Positions 1 through 9,088 of a stretch of DNA of 64,000 nucleotides are shown here, piece after piece. How positions within the stretch are numbered: the stretch's first letter is position 1; the number at the start of each line of letters is the position of its first letter. The notes beneath the pieces are model-generated. The model had not been told where the DNA came from. It saw only the letters and a program-made list of their open reading frames with translations, and did not search any database. Location of the stretch: positions 1-64,000 of the forward strand of contig SCMQ01000009.1 of NCBI GenBank assembly GCA_005503335.1, in the 5' to 3' direction. Origin of the DNA: Comamonadaceae bacterium 2FH. Lineage in GTDB: Bacteria > Pseudomonadota > Gammaproteobacteria > Burkholderiales > Burkholderiaceae_C. Made by a program: the position numbers and the translations under genes.

Positions 1-266
1 AGGATGGTCTTGGCGCCCGCGGCGATCATGTTCTCCATGGCCGTGACCTGGCCGGCGTTGTCGCCGTCGGACTTGCCCGCGCCGGTCAGCAGCTTGGCGC
101 CCTGGGCCTTGGCTGCGGTGGCCGCGCCTTCCTTCATCTTGACGAAGAAGGGGTTGGTCTCGGTCTTGGTGATCAGGCCGATCACCGGCTCGCCGGCGGC
201 GAAGCTGGCCGAGGCGGCCAGGGCCAGGGTGGACAGGATCAGCTGGGGGGCAAGGGATTTCTTCAT
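1..266 (-). CDS. Sugar ABC transporter periplasmic binding protein, N-terminal part (FrcB/RbsB family)
   Basis: Only the first 88 or so codons are present; the gene runs off the left edge. The protein starts MKKSLAPQ and has a Sec signal peptide (hydrophobic [16 protein letters not shown], cleavage after AxA). The mature start reads [20 protein letters not shown], typical of the Peripla_BP_4 class that binds ribose, fructose or xylose for an ABC importer. [17 protein letters not shown] is the usual first ligand-site region. The ATG is followed at once by a good signal peptide, and a GGAGACC-like Shine-Dalgarno lies just upstream. The exact sugar cannot be told from this fragment; the FrcB-like wording hints at fructose or ribose. 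Confidence 0.85.
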   Translation of the reverse strand, partial: MKKSLAPQLILSTLALAASASFAAGEPVIGLITKTETNPFFVKMKEGAATAAKAQGAKLLTGAGKSDGDNAGQVTAMENMIAAGAKTI

Positions 267-347
267 CTATCGGTCTCCTCGAAGGTGGGCATTGCGCCGG
301 AGCTGTTCCGGGAAGTCCCCGGTGCGACAGTGGTCTGGCGTGAGCCG

Positions 348-395
348 ACTGTAGCCCCTCTTCCATTATTAAATCAAGTTGTTTTAATTATGGAA
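348..395 (-). promoter_or_regulatory. Probable promoter with overlapping AT-rich operator for the sugar ABC operon
   Basis: On the minus strand a TTGATT box (372-377) and a TACAGT box (348-353) are 18 bp apart, a plausible sigma-70 promoter for the binding-protein gene. Across the -35 lies an AT-rich inverted repeat: arms 361-373 (TTCCATTATTAAA) and 383-395 match at 12 of 13 positions with a 9 bp spacer. It stands out in a GC-rich background. Such palindromes are typical operators of ROK/XylR or LacI sugar regulators, but no regulator gene is visible here, so the partner is unknown. Confidence 0.5.
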
Positions 396-445
396 AACCC
401 TGAATCCAGGCATGCGGGTTCTGGGATCCGCGGGGCGACGAGGAC

Positions 446-483
446 GAAAAAAGCCCGCCGGGGCGCGAGGCCGCGGCGGGCTT
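446..483 (-). terminator. Rho-independent terminator after the indolepyruvate oxidoreductase gene
   Basis: AAGCCCGCC (451-459) and GGCGGGCTT (474-482) form a perfect 9 bp stem. On the minus strand the stem is followed by a T run (complement of 447-452). It lies 28 bp past the stop of the oxidoreductase gene. Confidence 0.8.
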
Positions 484-509
484 CAGGGACAGTTGCGCGG
501 TGCCGAGGC

Positions 510-3500
510 TCAGGCCGCCCGTTGCGCGGCCTGCGGCTGGCGCCAGGCCGCCGTCAGCGCGTCCCATTTCTGGCGCGCAGCGGCCAGGTGGCGCGCCTTC
601 ACATGGCCGAAGCCGCGGATCTGCTCGGGGATGCGCGCGATCTCCAGCGCCAGCGCGTGGTTGCCGGCGGACAGCTGGGGCAGCAGCTCGTCGATGCTGG
701 CCTGGTATTCGGCGATCAGGGCGCGCTCGGTGCGGCGCTCCTCGGTACGGCCGAAGGGGTCCAGCGGCGTGCCGCGCAGGCCCTTGAGCCGCGCCAGCAG
801 GCGGAAGCCCGTCAGCATGGCGGGACCGTAGCGGCGCTTTTGCGGCACGCCCTGCTCGTCCTTGCGCGCCAGCAGCGGCGGCGCGAGGTGGTAGGCAAGC
901 TTGTAGTCGCCCTCGAACTGCTCCTTGACCTTGGCCAGGAAGCTGCCGTCGCTGTGCAGGCGGGCCACCTCGTACTCGTCCTTATAGGCCATGAGCTTGA
1001 ACAGGTAGCGCGCCACCGACTCGGCCAGAGCGGTCTTGCCTGGCGCGCCCGGTGCGCCATCGAACACCCGCGCCTCGGCCGCACGCACCTTCTCGACGAA
1101 GGCGCGGTAGCGCGCGGCATAGGCGGCGTTCTGGTAGCCGGTCAGGAACTCGACGCGGCGCGCCACCAGGCTGTCCAGGGTCTCGCGCTTCTTGAACTGG
1201 ATCACCTGCACGCTGCCTTGGTTCGACAGCAGCTGCTCCACGGCGGCGGGGTCCTGCGCGGCGCGGCGGCCCCATTCGAAGGCGGCCTTGTTGTTGTCGA
1301 CGGCCACGGCGTTGAGCTCGATGGCGCGCAGCAGGGCTTCGCGGCCCAGCGGGATCCAGCCCTTCTGCCAGGCGTAGCCGAGGATCATGGGATTGACGTA
1401 AATGGTGTCGCCCATCATACGGCTGGCCAGGGCGTCGGCGTCGAACAGGCCCAGGCCCGGCTCGCCCACGGCGCGCGCGACGTCGGCCACGCAGCGCTCG
1501 GCCGGGTTCTGCCAGTCGGCGTTGCGCACGAAGGCCGCGGTGGGCGTGCTGGCGCTGTTGAGCGCCACATGGGTGCGGCCCTCGCGCATGCGCACCAGGG
1601 TCTCGGAGCCGGCGGTGACGATGGGGTCGCAGCCCAGGATCAGGTCGGCCGCAGCCGTGCCCACGCGGGTGGTGCGGATCTCGTCCTGGTGGCGCGCGAT
1701 CAGCACATGGCTCCAGGTCGCGCCGCCCTTTTGCGCCAGGCCCGCCGCGTCCTGGGTGACGATGCCCTTGCCTTCCAGGTGGGCTGCCACGCCCAGCAGC
1801 TGGCCGATGGTGATGACGCCGGTGCCGCCCACGCCCGCGACCACGATGCCCCAGGTGCCGCCGTCCAGCACCGGCAGGACCGGATCGGGCAGCGCTTCGC
1901 CCGCGTAGGGCGAGACCGCCTGCGCCTTGGACTTGGCCTTGAGCTGGCCGCCCTCCACCGTGACGAAGCTGGGGCAGAAGCCCTTGGTGCAGGAGTAGTC
2001 CTTGTTGCAGCTGCTCTGGTTGATCTGGCGCTTGCGGCCGAACTCGGTCTCCAGCGGCTCCACGCTCAGGCAGTTGGACTGCACGCTGCAGTCGCCACAG
2101 CCCTCGCAGACCAGCTCGTTGATGACCACGCGCTTGGCCGGGTCGACCAGGGTGCCGCGCTTGCGGCGGCGGCGCTTCTCGGTGGCGCAGGTCTGGTCGT
2201 AGATGATCACCGTGGTGCCGGGGATCTCGCGGAACTCGCGCTGCACGGCGTCGAGCCGGTCGCGGTGCAGGATGGCGATGCCCTCGGGCAGGCCCTTGAC
2301 GGCCTCGTACTTCTCGGGCTCGTCGGTCACGATGGTGATCTTGGCGGCGCCCTCGGCGCGCATGCTCTGCGCGATCTGCAGCACCGAATGGCCTTCGGGC
2401 CGCTCGCCCACCTGCTGGCCGCCGGTCATGGCCACGGCGTCGTTGTAGAGGATCTTGTAGGTGATGTTGACGCCGGCCGCGATGCTCTGGCGCACCGCGA
2501 GCAGGCCGCTGTGGAAATAGGTGCCGTCGCCGAGGTTGGCGAACACATGCTTCTCGTTGGAGAACGGCTGCTGGCCGACCCAGGGCACGCCCTCGCCGCC
2601 CATCTGGGTGAAGCCAATGGTCTCGCGGTCCATCCAGGTGGCCATGAAGTGGCAGCCTATGCCGGCCATGGCGCGCGAGCCCTCGGGCACGCGGGTGCTG
2701 GTGTTGTGCGGGCAGCCCGAGCAGAACCAGGGCATGCGGTCGGCGCCGGCCTGGCCGCCGAGCTTGAGCGTCTCCATGGCGCGCTCCTTGGCCTCGAGGA
2801 TGGCGAGCTGGGCGTCGATGCGCGCGCCCATTTCGGCGTCCACGCCCAGCTTCTTCAGGCGCTGGGCGATGGCACGCGCGATCATGGCCGGCGAGAGGTC
2901 GGCGTTGGCGCGCAGCAGCTCGTTGGCCGAGGGGTTGGGCATGGACCATTCGCCGCCCGAGAAATCGCCCTCGATCTCGTTGAACTTGCCCAGCACGTTG
3001 GGCCGCACGTCGGCGCGCCAGTTGTAGAGCTCTTCCTTGAGCTGGTACTCGATGACCTGGCGCTTTTCCTCGACCACCAGGATCTCGCGCAGGCCGGTCG
3101 CGAACTCGCGCGTGATCTGCGCCTCCAGCGGCCAGACCACGGCGACCTTGTGCAGGCGGATGCCGAGCTGGCGGCAGGCCTCGTCATGAAGGCCCAGGTC
3201 CAGCAGGGCCTGGCGCGTGTCGTTGTAGGCCTTGCCGCTGGCGATGATGCCGAAGCGGTCGTTCGGCCCCTCGATCACGTTGTGGTTCAGGCGGTTGGCG
3301 CGGATGTAGGCCAGGGCGGCGTACCACTTGTAGTGGAACAGCCGCTCCTCCTGCACCAGGGCGTGGTCGGGCCAGCGGATGTGCAGGCCGCCGGGCGGCA
3401 TCTCGAAGTCGGTCGGCAGCTGGATGCGCACGCGCTCGGGGTCGATCTCGGCCGTGGCGCTGGACTCGACGATCTCCTGGATGGTCTTCATGCCGGCCCA

Positions 3501-4121
3501 GACGCCGGCGTAGCGGCTCATCGCGAAGGCGTGCAGGCCCAGGTCCAGGATCTCCTGCACCGTGGCCGGGAAGAACACCGGCAGGCCGCAGGCCTTGAAG
3601 ATATGGTCGCTCTGGTGCGCGGCCGTGGAGCTCTTGGAGATATGGTCGTCGCCGGCCACCGCGATCACGCCGCCCCAGGGGGTGGTGCCGGCCATGTTGG
3701 CGTGCTTGAACACGTCGGAGCAGCGGTCCACGCCCGGGCCCTTGCCGTACCAGATGCCGAACACGCCGTCGAACTTGTTGCTGCCCGGCGGGGCGAAGCC
3801 CAGCTGCTGCGTGCCCCACAGCGCGGTGGCGGCCAGTTCCTCGTTGACGCCGGGCTGGAACACGATGTTCTGTGCCTTGAGGTACTTGGCGGCCTTCTGC
3901 AGCGCCTGGTCGTAGCCGCCCAGCGGCGAGCCGCGGTAGCCGCTGACGAAGCCGGCCGTGTTCTTGCCCGCAAGCTGGTCGCGCTGGCGCTGCAGCATGG
4001 GCAGCTTGACCAGGGCCTGGACCCCGCTCATGAAGGCGCGCCCATGCTCGAGGCGGTATTTGTCGTCGAGCGTGACGGTCTCCAGCGCTTGGCGGATGTG
4101 CTCGGGCAGCGGTGCGTTCAT
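510..4121 (-). CDS. Indolepyruvate ferredoxin oxidoreductase, single-chain fused form
   Basis: 1203 residues. Oxidatively decarboxylates aryl- or branched-chain 2-oxo acids (indolepyruvate type) to acyl-CoA in amino-acid degradation, using thiamine diphosphate and Fe-S clusters. The order is alpha-subunit-like TPP domains (RGSPLGGYD near residue 60; PWFCSGCPHNTS and GIGCH in the middle), an inserted ferredoxin-like segment with cysteine clusters CEGCGDCSVQSNC and CNKDYSCTKGFC around 650-700, then a gamma/beta-subunit-like domain with GVGGTGVITIGQLLG near 735. The length fits the fused betaproteobacterial form of IorAB. The start MNAPLPEHIRQ is the first ATG giving a family-like N-terminus. 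It is divergent from an Lrp regulator 117 bp away, its likely controller. Confidence 0.92.
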   Translation of the reverse strand: MNAPLPEHIRQALETVTLDDKYRLEHGRAFMSGVQALVKLPMLQRQRDQLAGKNTAGFVSGYRGSPLGGYDQALQKAAKYLKAQNIVFQPGVNEELAATALWGTQQLGFAPPGSNKFDGVFGIWYGKGPGVDRCSDVFKHANMAGTTPWGGVIAVAGDDHISKSSTAAHQSDHIFKACGLPVFFPATVQEILDLGLHAFAMSRYAGVWAGMKTIQEIVESSATAEIDPERVRIQLPTDFEMPPGGLHIRWPDHALVQEERLFHYKWYAALAYIRANRLNHNVIEGPNDRFGIIASGKAYNDTRQALLDLGLHDEACRQLGIRLHKVAVVWPLEAQITREFATGLREILVVEEKRQVIEYQLKEELYNWRADVRPNVLGKFNEIEGDFSGGEWSMPNPSANELLRANADLSPAMIARAIAQRLKKLGVDAEMGARIDAQLAILEAKERAMETLKLGGQAGADRMPWFCSGCPHNTSTRVPEGSRAMAGIGCHFMATWMDRETIGFTQMGGEGVPWVGQQPFSNEKHVFANLGDGTYFHSGLLAVRQSIAAGVNITYKILYNDAVAMTGGQQVGERPEGHSVLQIAQSMRAEGAAKITIVTDEPEKYEAVKGLPEGIAILHRDRLDAVQREFREIPGTTVIIYDQTCATEKRRRRKRGTLVDPAKRVVINELVCEGCGDCSVQSNCLSVEPLETEFGRKRQINQSSCNKDYSCTKGFCPSFVTVEGGQLKAKSKAQAVSPYAGEALPDPVLPVLDGGTWGIVVAGVGGTGVITIGQLLGVAAHLEGKGIVTQDAAGLAQKGGATWSHVLIARHQDEIRTTRVGTAAADLILGCDPIVTAGSETLVRMREGRTHVALNSASTPTAAFVRNADWQNPAERCVADVARAVGEPGLGLFDADALASRMMGDTIYVNPMILGYAWQKGWIPLGREALLRAIELNAVAVDNNKAAFEWGRRAAQDPAAVEQLLSNQGSVQVIQFKKRETLDSLVARRVEFLTGYQNAAYAARYRAFVEKVRAAEARVFDGAPGAPGKTALAESVARYLFKLMAYKDEYEVARLHSDGSFLAKVKEQFEGDYKLAYHLAPPLLARKDEQGVPQKRRYGPAMLTGFRLLARLKGLRGTPLDPFGRTEERRTERALIAEYQASIDELLPQLSAGNHALALEIARIPEQIRGFGHVKARHLAAARQKWDALTAAWRQPQAAQRAA

Positions 4122-4178
4122 GGGGGTCCTTGTCTCGGGGAATGCAGGACAGTGTATGCGTGGCGTCCTGATATGTCT

Positions 4179-4208
4179 TTGCTTTCTTTGCCCGTATTTG
4201 GCTATGAT
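4179..4208 (+). promoter_or_regulatory. Candidate sigma-70 promoter of the lrp-type gene
   Basis: TTGCTT (4179-4184) and TATGAT (4203-4208) with an 18 bp spacer, ending 30 bp before the Lrp start codon. The 117 bp gap is AT-rich compared with the flanking genes and must also hold the oxidoreductase promoter. Confidence 0.4.
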
Positions 4209-4238
4209 GCGAAAGATTCTTTCTGTATTTCGACATTC

Positions 4239-4730
4239 ATGGAAACACTGGACAAGTTCGACCTGGCCATACTGCACGAGTTGCAGGCCGACGGGCGCCT
4301 GAGCAATGCCGAGCTTGCGCAGCGCGTGGGCCTGTCGGCCGCGCCCTGCTGGCGGCGCGTGCGCGCGCTCGAGGAAGGCGGCTACATCAAGGGCTACCGC
4401 GCCGAGATCGACCGCCACAAGATCGGCCTGGGCGTGCTGGCCTTCGTGCGCCTGGACGCTGCGCGCAACAGCGGCGAGGTGCTGCACGAGCTCGAGGACG
4501 CGATACGCGGCATCCCCGAGGTGATCTCCTGCCACTACATCAGCGGCACCGGCACCTTCGAGCTGCAGGTGGTCAGCCGCGACCTCAACAGCTTCAGCCA
4601 GTTCGCGCGCGAGGTGCTGATCAACCTGCCCAACGTGAAGGACCTGCACACCAGCTTCTCGCTGGGCGAGGTCAAGGCCAGCAGCGCCCTGCCGCTGGGG
4701 CATCTGGGGCGGCGCGCCGGGCCCGCCTGA
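4239..4730 (+). CDS. Lrp/AsnC family transcriptional regulator
   Basis: 163 residues. N-terminal winged helix-turn-helix (residues 1-55: LDKFDLAILHELQADGRLS, then SNAELAQRVGLS) with the AsnC signature CWRRVRALEEGGYIKGY. The C-terminal RAM/ligand-binding domain (about 70-150) contains HYISGTGTFELQVVS. Such proteins bind amino acids and usually control an adjacent amino-acid gene, here the divergent oxidoreductase. The ordinary family ending would be about SSALPL. This protein has an extra tail GHLGRRAGPA encoded by a short repeat also found after xylB. The ATG at 4239 gives the normal family N-terminus; no strong Shine-Dalgarno is visible. Confidence 0.9.
   Translation: METLDKFDLAILHELQADGRLSNAELAQRVGLSAAPCWRRVRALEEGGYIKGYRAEIDRHKIGLGVLAFVRLDAARNSGEVLHELEDAIRGIPEVISCHYISGTGTFELQVVSRDLNSFSQFAREVLINLPNVKDLHTSFSLGEVKASSALPLGHLGRRAGPA
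4683..4724 (+). repeat. Short repeat encoding the LGRR tail, copy 1
   Basis: A 42 bp stretch at the 3' end of the Lrp gene matches 13708-13749 with four substitutions. Here it is translated as SALPLGHLGRRAGP; the other copy would read SALPQGHLGRRTGP in the same frame. It extends the Lrp protein past its usual end. Confidence 0.6.
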
Positions 4731-4761
4731 AGGTCACCCTGAATACATACAAAATTGACCA

Positions 4762-4856
4762 GAATAGGTGTTTATCCTAGCCAAACAACGCAAGAAAATA
4801 CCAACAACGTCCAAACAAGTATCAGTTCCACACGAGAGGATAGGTATCTTTCCAAG
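4762..4856 (+). promoter_or_regulatory. Direct repeats upstream of the polyol operon, probable AraC-type activator sites
   Basis: In the 192 bp between the Lrp stop and the binding-protein start, 4762-4780 and 4838-4856 are direct repeats (GAATAGGTGTTTATCCTAG type, 14 of 19 identical, 76 bp apart). A second pair, CCAAACAACG (4781-4790) and CCAAACAAGT (4811-4820), lies between them. Such half-sites suit the AraC-family regulator encoded at the end of the operon. A TTGACC at 4755-4760 could be a -35 box, but no good -10 follows. Confidence 0.4.
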
Positions 4857-4922
4857 TGTCGATATCGAGCGCAAGAAAGCATGGAACGGCGCCTTCGACT
4901 TCAACTTACAGGAGACCTCTCG

Positions 4923-6236
4923 ATGAAACTGAAATCCCGTCTTGCCGTGGCCGCCGCCATGGCCCTGTCGCTGTGCGGCGCCTCCCAGGCAGCGACCGAA
5001 CTCGTGATCGCGACCGTGAACAACGGCCACATGATCGAGATGCAGAAGCTCGGCAAGCACTTCGAACAGGCCAACCCGGACATCAAGCTCAAGTGGGTCA
5101 CGCTCGAGGAAGGCGTGCTGCGCCAGCGCGTCACGACCGACATCGCGACCAAGGGCGGCCAGTTCGACGTCATGACCATAGGCATGTACGAGACCCCGAT
5201 CTGGGGCAAGAAGGGCTGGCTGCAGGAGGTCAAGACCGACGCGGCCTACGACGTGGACGACCTGCTTCCCGCCATGCGCAACGGCCTGTCGGTGGACGGC
5301 AAGCTGTACGCCGTGCCGTTCTATGGCGAAAGCTCGATGCTGATGTACCGCAAGGACCTGGCGGACAAGGCCGGCGTCAAGGTCGCCGACAAGCCGACCT
5401 GGCCCGAGATCAAGGACCTGGCCGCCAAGATCCACGACCCCAGGAACGGTGTCTACGGCATCTGCCTGCGCGGCAAGCCGGGCTGGGGCGACAACATGGC
5501 CTTCCTGTCCACCCTGGTCAACACGCACGGCGGCCAGTGGTTCGACATGAGCTGGAAACCGCAGCTCGAGTCCAAGCCCTGGAAGGACGCGATCCATTTC
5601 TACGTGGACCTGCTCAAGAACTACGGCCCGCCCGGCTCCTCGGCCAACAGCTTCAACGAAATCCTGGCGCTGTACAACGAAGGCAAGTGCGGCATGTGGA
5701 TCGACGCCACCATCGCGGCCTCGTTCATCACCGATCCCAAGCAGTCCAAGGTGGCCGACAAGGTGGCGTTCGCGCAGGCCCCGACCATGGTGACCCCCAA
5801 GGGCGCCAACTGGCTGTGGGCCTGGTCGCTGGCCATTCCAGCGGGCTCCCAGAAGGTGGATGCGGCGCGCAAGTTCGTGAGCTGGGCCACGTCCAAGGAA
5901 TACATCCAGTTGGTCGCAAAGACCAATGGCTGGGCCGCGGTGCCGACCGGCACGCGCAAGAGCACCTACGCCTCGCCCGAGTTCCAGAAGGCCGCCAAGT
6001 TCGCCGCCGCCGAAAAAGCCGCCATCGATTCGGCCAACCCGAACGACAGCACACTGCCCAAGTCGCCCTACGTGGGCGTGCAGTTCGCGGCCATCCCCGA
6101 GTTCCAGGCCATCGGCATCGCCGTGGGCCAGCAGATGAGCGCGGCGCTGGCGGGCAAGACCACGGTGGACGCGGCGCTCAAGACCGCGCAGTCCGCGGTC
6201 GAACGCGAGATGAAGAAAGCCGGTTACTACAAGTGA
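4923..6236 (+). CDS. Polyol ABC transporter substrate-binding protein (SmoE/MtlE-like)
   Basis: 437 residues with a clear Sec signal peptide (MKLKSRLAVAAAMALSLCGA, cleavage near SQA). It belongs to extracellular solute-binding family 1; ELVIATVNNGHMIEMQKL and QFDVMTIGMYETPIWGKKGW match binding proteins for sorbitol, mannitol or arabitol. It captures the polyol in the periplasm and hands it to the two permeases encoded next. An AGGAG Shine-Dalgarno 8 bp upstream fixes the start. It is the first gene of an operon that continues with permeases, ATPase, two polyol dehydrogenases, an AraC regulator and xylulokinase. Substrate choice among polyols is inferred from the neighbours. Confidence 0.9.
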   Translation: MKLKSRLAVAAAMALSLCGASQAATELVIATVNNGHMIEMQKLGKHFEQANPDIKLKWVTLEEGVLRQRVTTDIATKGGQFDVMTIGMYETPIWGKKGWLQEVKTDAAYDVDDLLPAMRNGLSVDGKLYAVPFYGESSMLMYRKDLADKAGVKVADKPTWPEIKDLAAKIHDPRNGVYGICLRGKPGWGDNMAFLSTLVNTHGGQWFDMSWKPQLESKPWKDAIHFYVDLLKNYGPPGSSANSFNEILALYNEGKCGMWIDATIAASFITDPKQSKVADKVAFAQAPTMVTPKGANWLWAWSLAIPAGSQKVDAARKFVSWATSKEYIQLVAKTNGWAAVPTGTRKSTYASPEFQKAAKFAAAEKAAIDSANPNDSTLPKSPYVGVQFAAIPEFQAIGIAVGQQMSAALAGKTTVDAALKTAQSAVEREMKKAGYYK

Positions 6237-6316
6237 CCGCCCGTTCCGGTGCGCCGCAGCCTGCGGGCCGCGGCGCACCGGAATCCGCCCCCACGCCTGC
6301 TGAAGAAGCCACGCCC

Positions 6317-7177
6317 ATGAATCGCCTGCTTCCCCGCTTGCTGCTCACCCCAGCCGTACTGACCCTGTTCCTGTGGATGATCGTTCCACTGGTGATGACG
6401 ATCTACTTTTCCGTCATCCGCTTCAACCTGATGCAGCCCGAGCAGAGCGGCTTCATCGGGCTGGAGAACTTCGAATACTTCATCACCGACCCCTCGTTCG
6501 GCGTGGCGGTGGCGAACACCCTGCTGCTGCTGGGCAGCGTGATCCTGATCACGGTGCTGCTGGGCATCGCCATCGCGCTGCTGATCGACGCGCCGTTTCC
6601 CGGCCGCGGCCTGGTGCGCCTGCTGCTGATCTCGCCCTTCTTCGTCATGCCCACGGTCAATGCGCTGCTGTGGAAGCACATGATGATGAACCCCATTTAC
6701 GGCGTGCTGGCGCAGGTCTGGCTGTTCTTCGGCGCGCAGCCGGTGGACTGGCTGACCGACTTTCCGCTGCTGTCGGTCATCATCATGGTGGCCTGGCAAT
6801 GGCTGCCATTTGCCACGCTGATCTTCATGACCGCGCTGCAGAGCATGAACCGCGAGCAGCTCGAGGCGGCGCGCATGGACGGCGCCAACTACCTGCAGCA
6901 GCTGCGCTACCTCTACATCCCCCACCTGGGCCGCTCGGTGGCCGTGGTGGTCATGATCGAGCTGATCTTCCTGCTCAGCGTGTTCGCCGAGATCTTCACC
7001 ACCACGGGCGGCGGCCCGGGCGATGCGAGCACCAACGTCGCGTTCCTGATCTTCAAGCAGGCGCTGCTGAACTTCGATGCCGGCGTGGCCTCGGCCGGGG
7101 CGCTGTTCGCCGTCGTGCTGGCCAACATCGCCGCCGTGTTCCTGATCCGCATGGTCGGCAAGAACCTCGAAAAGTGA
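6317..7177 (+). CDS. Polyol ABC transporter permease 1 (SmoF/MtlF-like)
   Basis: 286 residues, about six membrane helices, the first starting at LLLTPAVLTLFLWMIVPLV. The cytoplasmic EAA loop that contacts the ATPase is seen as EQLEAARMDGANYLQQLRYL near residue 185. Binding-protein-dependent sugar permease of the MalF/UgpA class, forming the channel together with the next gene product. The ATG at 6317 puts the first helix at the N-terminus. An 80 bp gap separates it from the binding-protein gene. Confidence 0.9.
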   Translation: MNRLLPRLLLTPAVLTLFLWMIVPLVMTIYFSVIRFNLMQPEQSGFIGLENFEYFITDPSFGVAVANTLLLLGSVILITVLLGIAIALLIDAPFPGRGLVRLLLISPFFVMPTVNALLWKHMMMNPIYGVLAQVWLFFGAQPVDWLTDFPLLSVIIMVAWQWLPFATLIFMTALQSMNREQLEAARMDGANYLQQLRYLYIPHLGRSVAVVVMIELIFLLSVFAEIFTTTGGGPGDASTNVAFLIFKQALLNFDAGVASAGALFAVVLANIAAVFLIRMVGKNLEK

Positions 7178-7184
7178 GCCTTTC

Positions 7185-8015
7185 ATGACCCCCTCCCACA
7201 CCCTTTTGCTGCTGCACTGCCTGCGCACGCTGCTCGCCTGGAGCGTCGCCCTGCTGCTGTTCGCGCCGCTCGGCTGGCTGGTGCTGACCGCCTTCAAGAC
7301 CGAGCTGCAGGCGATCGCCGTGCCGCCGCAGCTGTTCTTCACGCCGACGCTGGAGAACTTCCTCGTCGTCGAGGAGCGCAGCGACTACCTGCTCTATGCC
7401 AAGAACTCGCTGATCACCAGCGTCAGCTCCACGCTGCTGGGCCTGGCCCTGGCCTTCCCGGCCGCTTACTCCATGGCCTTCTACAAGAGCAAGCACACCA
7501 AAGACATCCTGATGTGGATGCTGTCGACGAAGATGATGCCGGCGGTCGGCGCGCTGGTGCCGATCTACGTGCTGGCGCAGCACTCGGGCCTGCTCGACAC
7601 CCGCACCGGCCTGGTGATCGTCTTCACCCTCAGCAACTTGCCGATCATGGTGTGGATGCTCTATTCCTACCTCAAGGAAATCCCGCACGAAATCCTGGAG
7701 GCCTCGCGCATGGACGGCGCCAGCCTGTGGCAGGAGTTCCGCATGGTGCTGCTGCCCCTGACGCTGGGCGGCATCGCCTCCACCGGGCTGCTGTGCCTGG
7801 TGCTGAGCTGGAACGAGGCCTTCTGGTCGCTCAACCTGAGTGCCGCCAAGGCTGGCACGCTGGCCACGCTGATCGCCTCGTACTCGAGCCCCGAAGGCCT
7901 GTTCTGGGCCAAATTGTCGGCCGCCTCGTTCATGGCGATCGCACCCATCGTGGTGTTCGGCTGGTTCAGCCAGAAACAACTGGTGCAAGGTCTGACCTTC
8001 GGCGCCGTCAAGTGA
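7185..8015 (+). CDS. Polyol ABC transporter permease 2 (SmoG/MtlG-like)
   Basis: 276 residues, six predicted helices, MalG/UgpE class. The EAA motif reads EILEASRMDGASLWQEFRMV near residue 168. ILMWMLSTKMMPAVGALVPI is characteristic of the mannitol/sorbitol permeases. It starts 7 bp after permease 1 stops and is followed 20 bp later by the ATPase gene, so all four transporter genes are one transcription unit. Confidence 0.9.
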   Translation: MTPSHTLLLLHCLRTLLAWSVALLLFAPLGWLVLTAFKTELQAIAVPPQLFFTPTLENFLVVEERSDYLLYAKNSLITSVSSTLLGLALAFPAAYSMAFYKSKHTKDILMWMLSTKMMPAVGALVPIYVLAQHSGLLDTRTGLVIVFTLSNLPIMVWMLYSYLKEIPHEILEASRMDGASLWQEFRMVLLPLTLGGIASTGLLCLVLSWNEAFWSLNLSAAKAGTLATLIASYSSPEGLFWAKLSAASFMAIAPIVVFGWFSQKQLVQGLTFGAVK

Positions 8016-8035
8016 AACAAACCGGAGACTCTTCC

Positions 8036-9084
<1,049 letters not shown>

Positions 9085-9088
<4 letters not shown>

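Noticed and set aside
285-4730. Very long open frame on the plus strand opposite the indolepyruvate oxidoreductase
   Set aside because: It is the antisense shadow of a high-GC gene, with low-complexity His/Ala/Gly/Arg composition. Only its last 163 codons (the Lrp regulator) look like protein.
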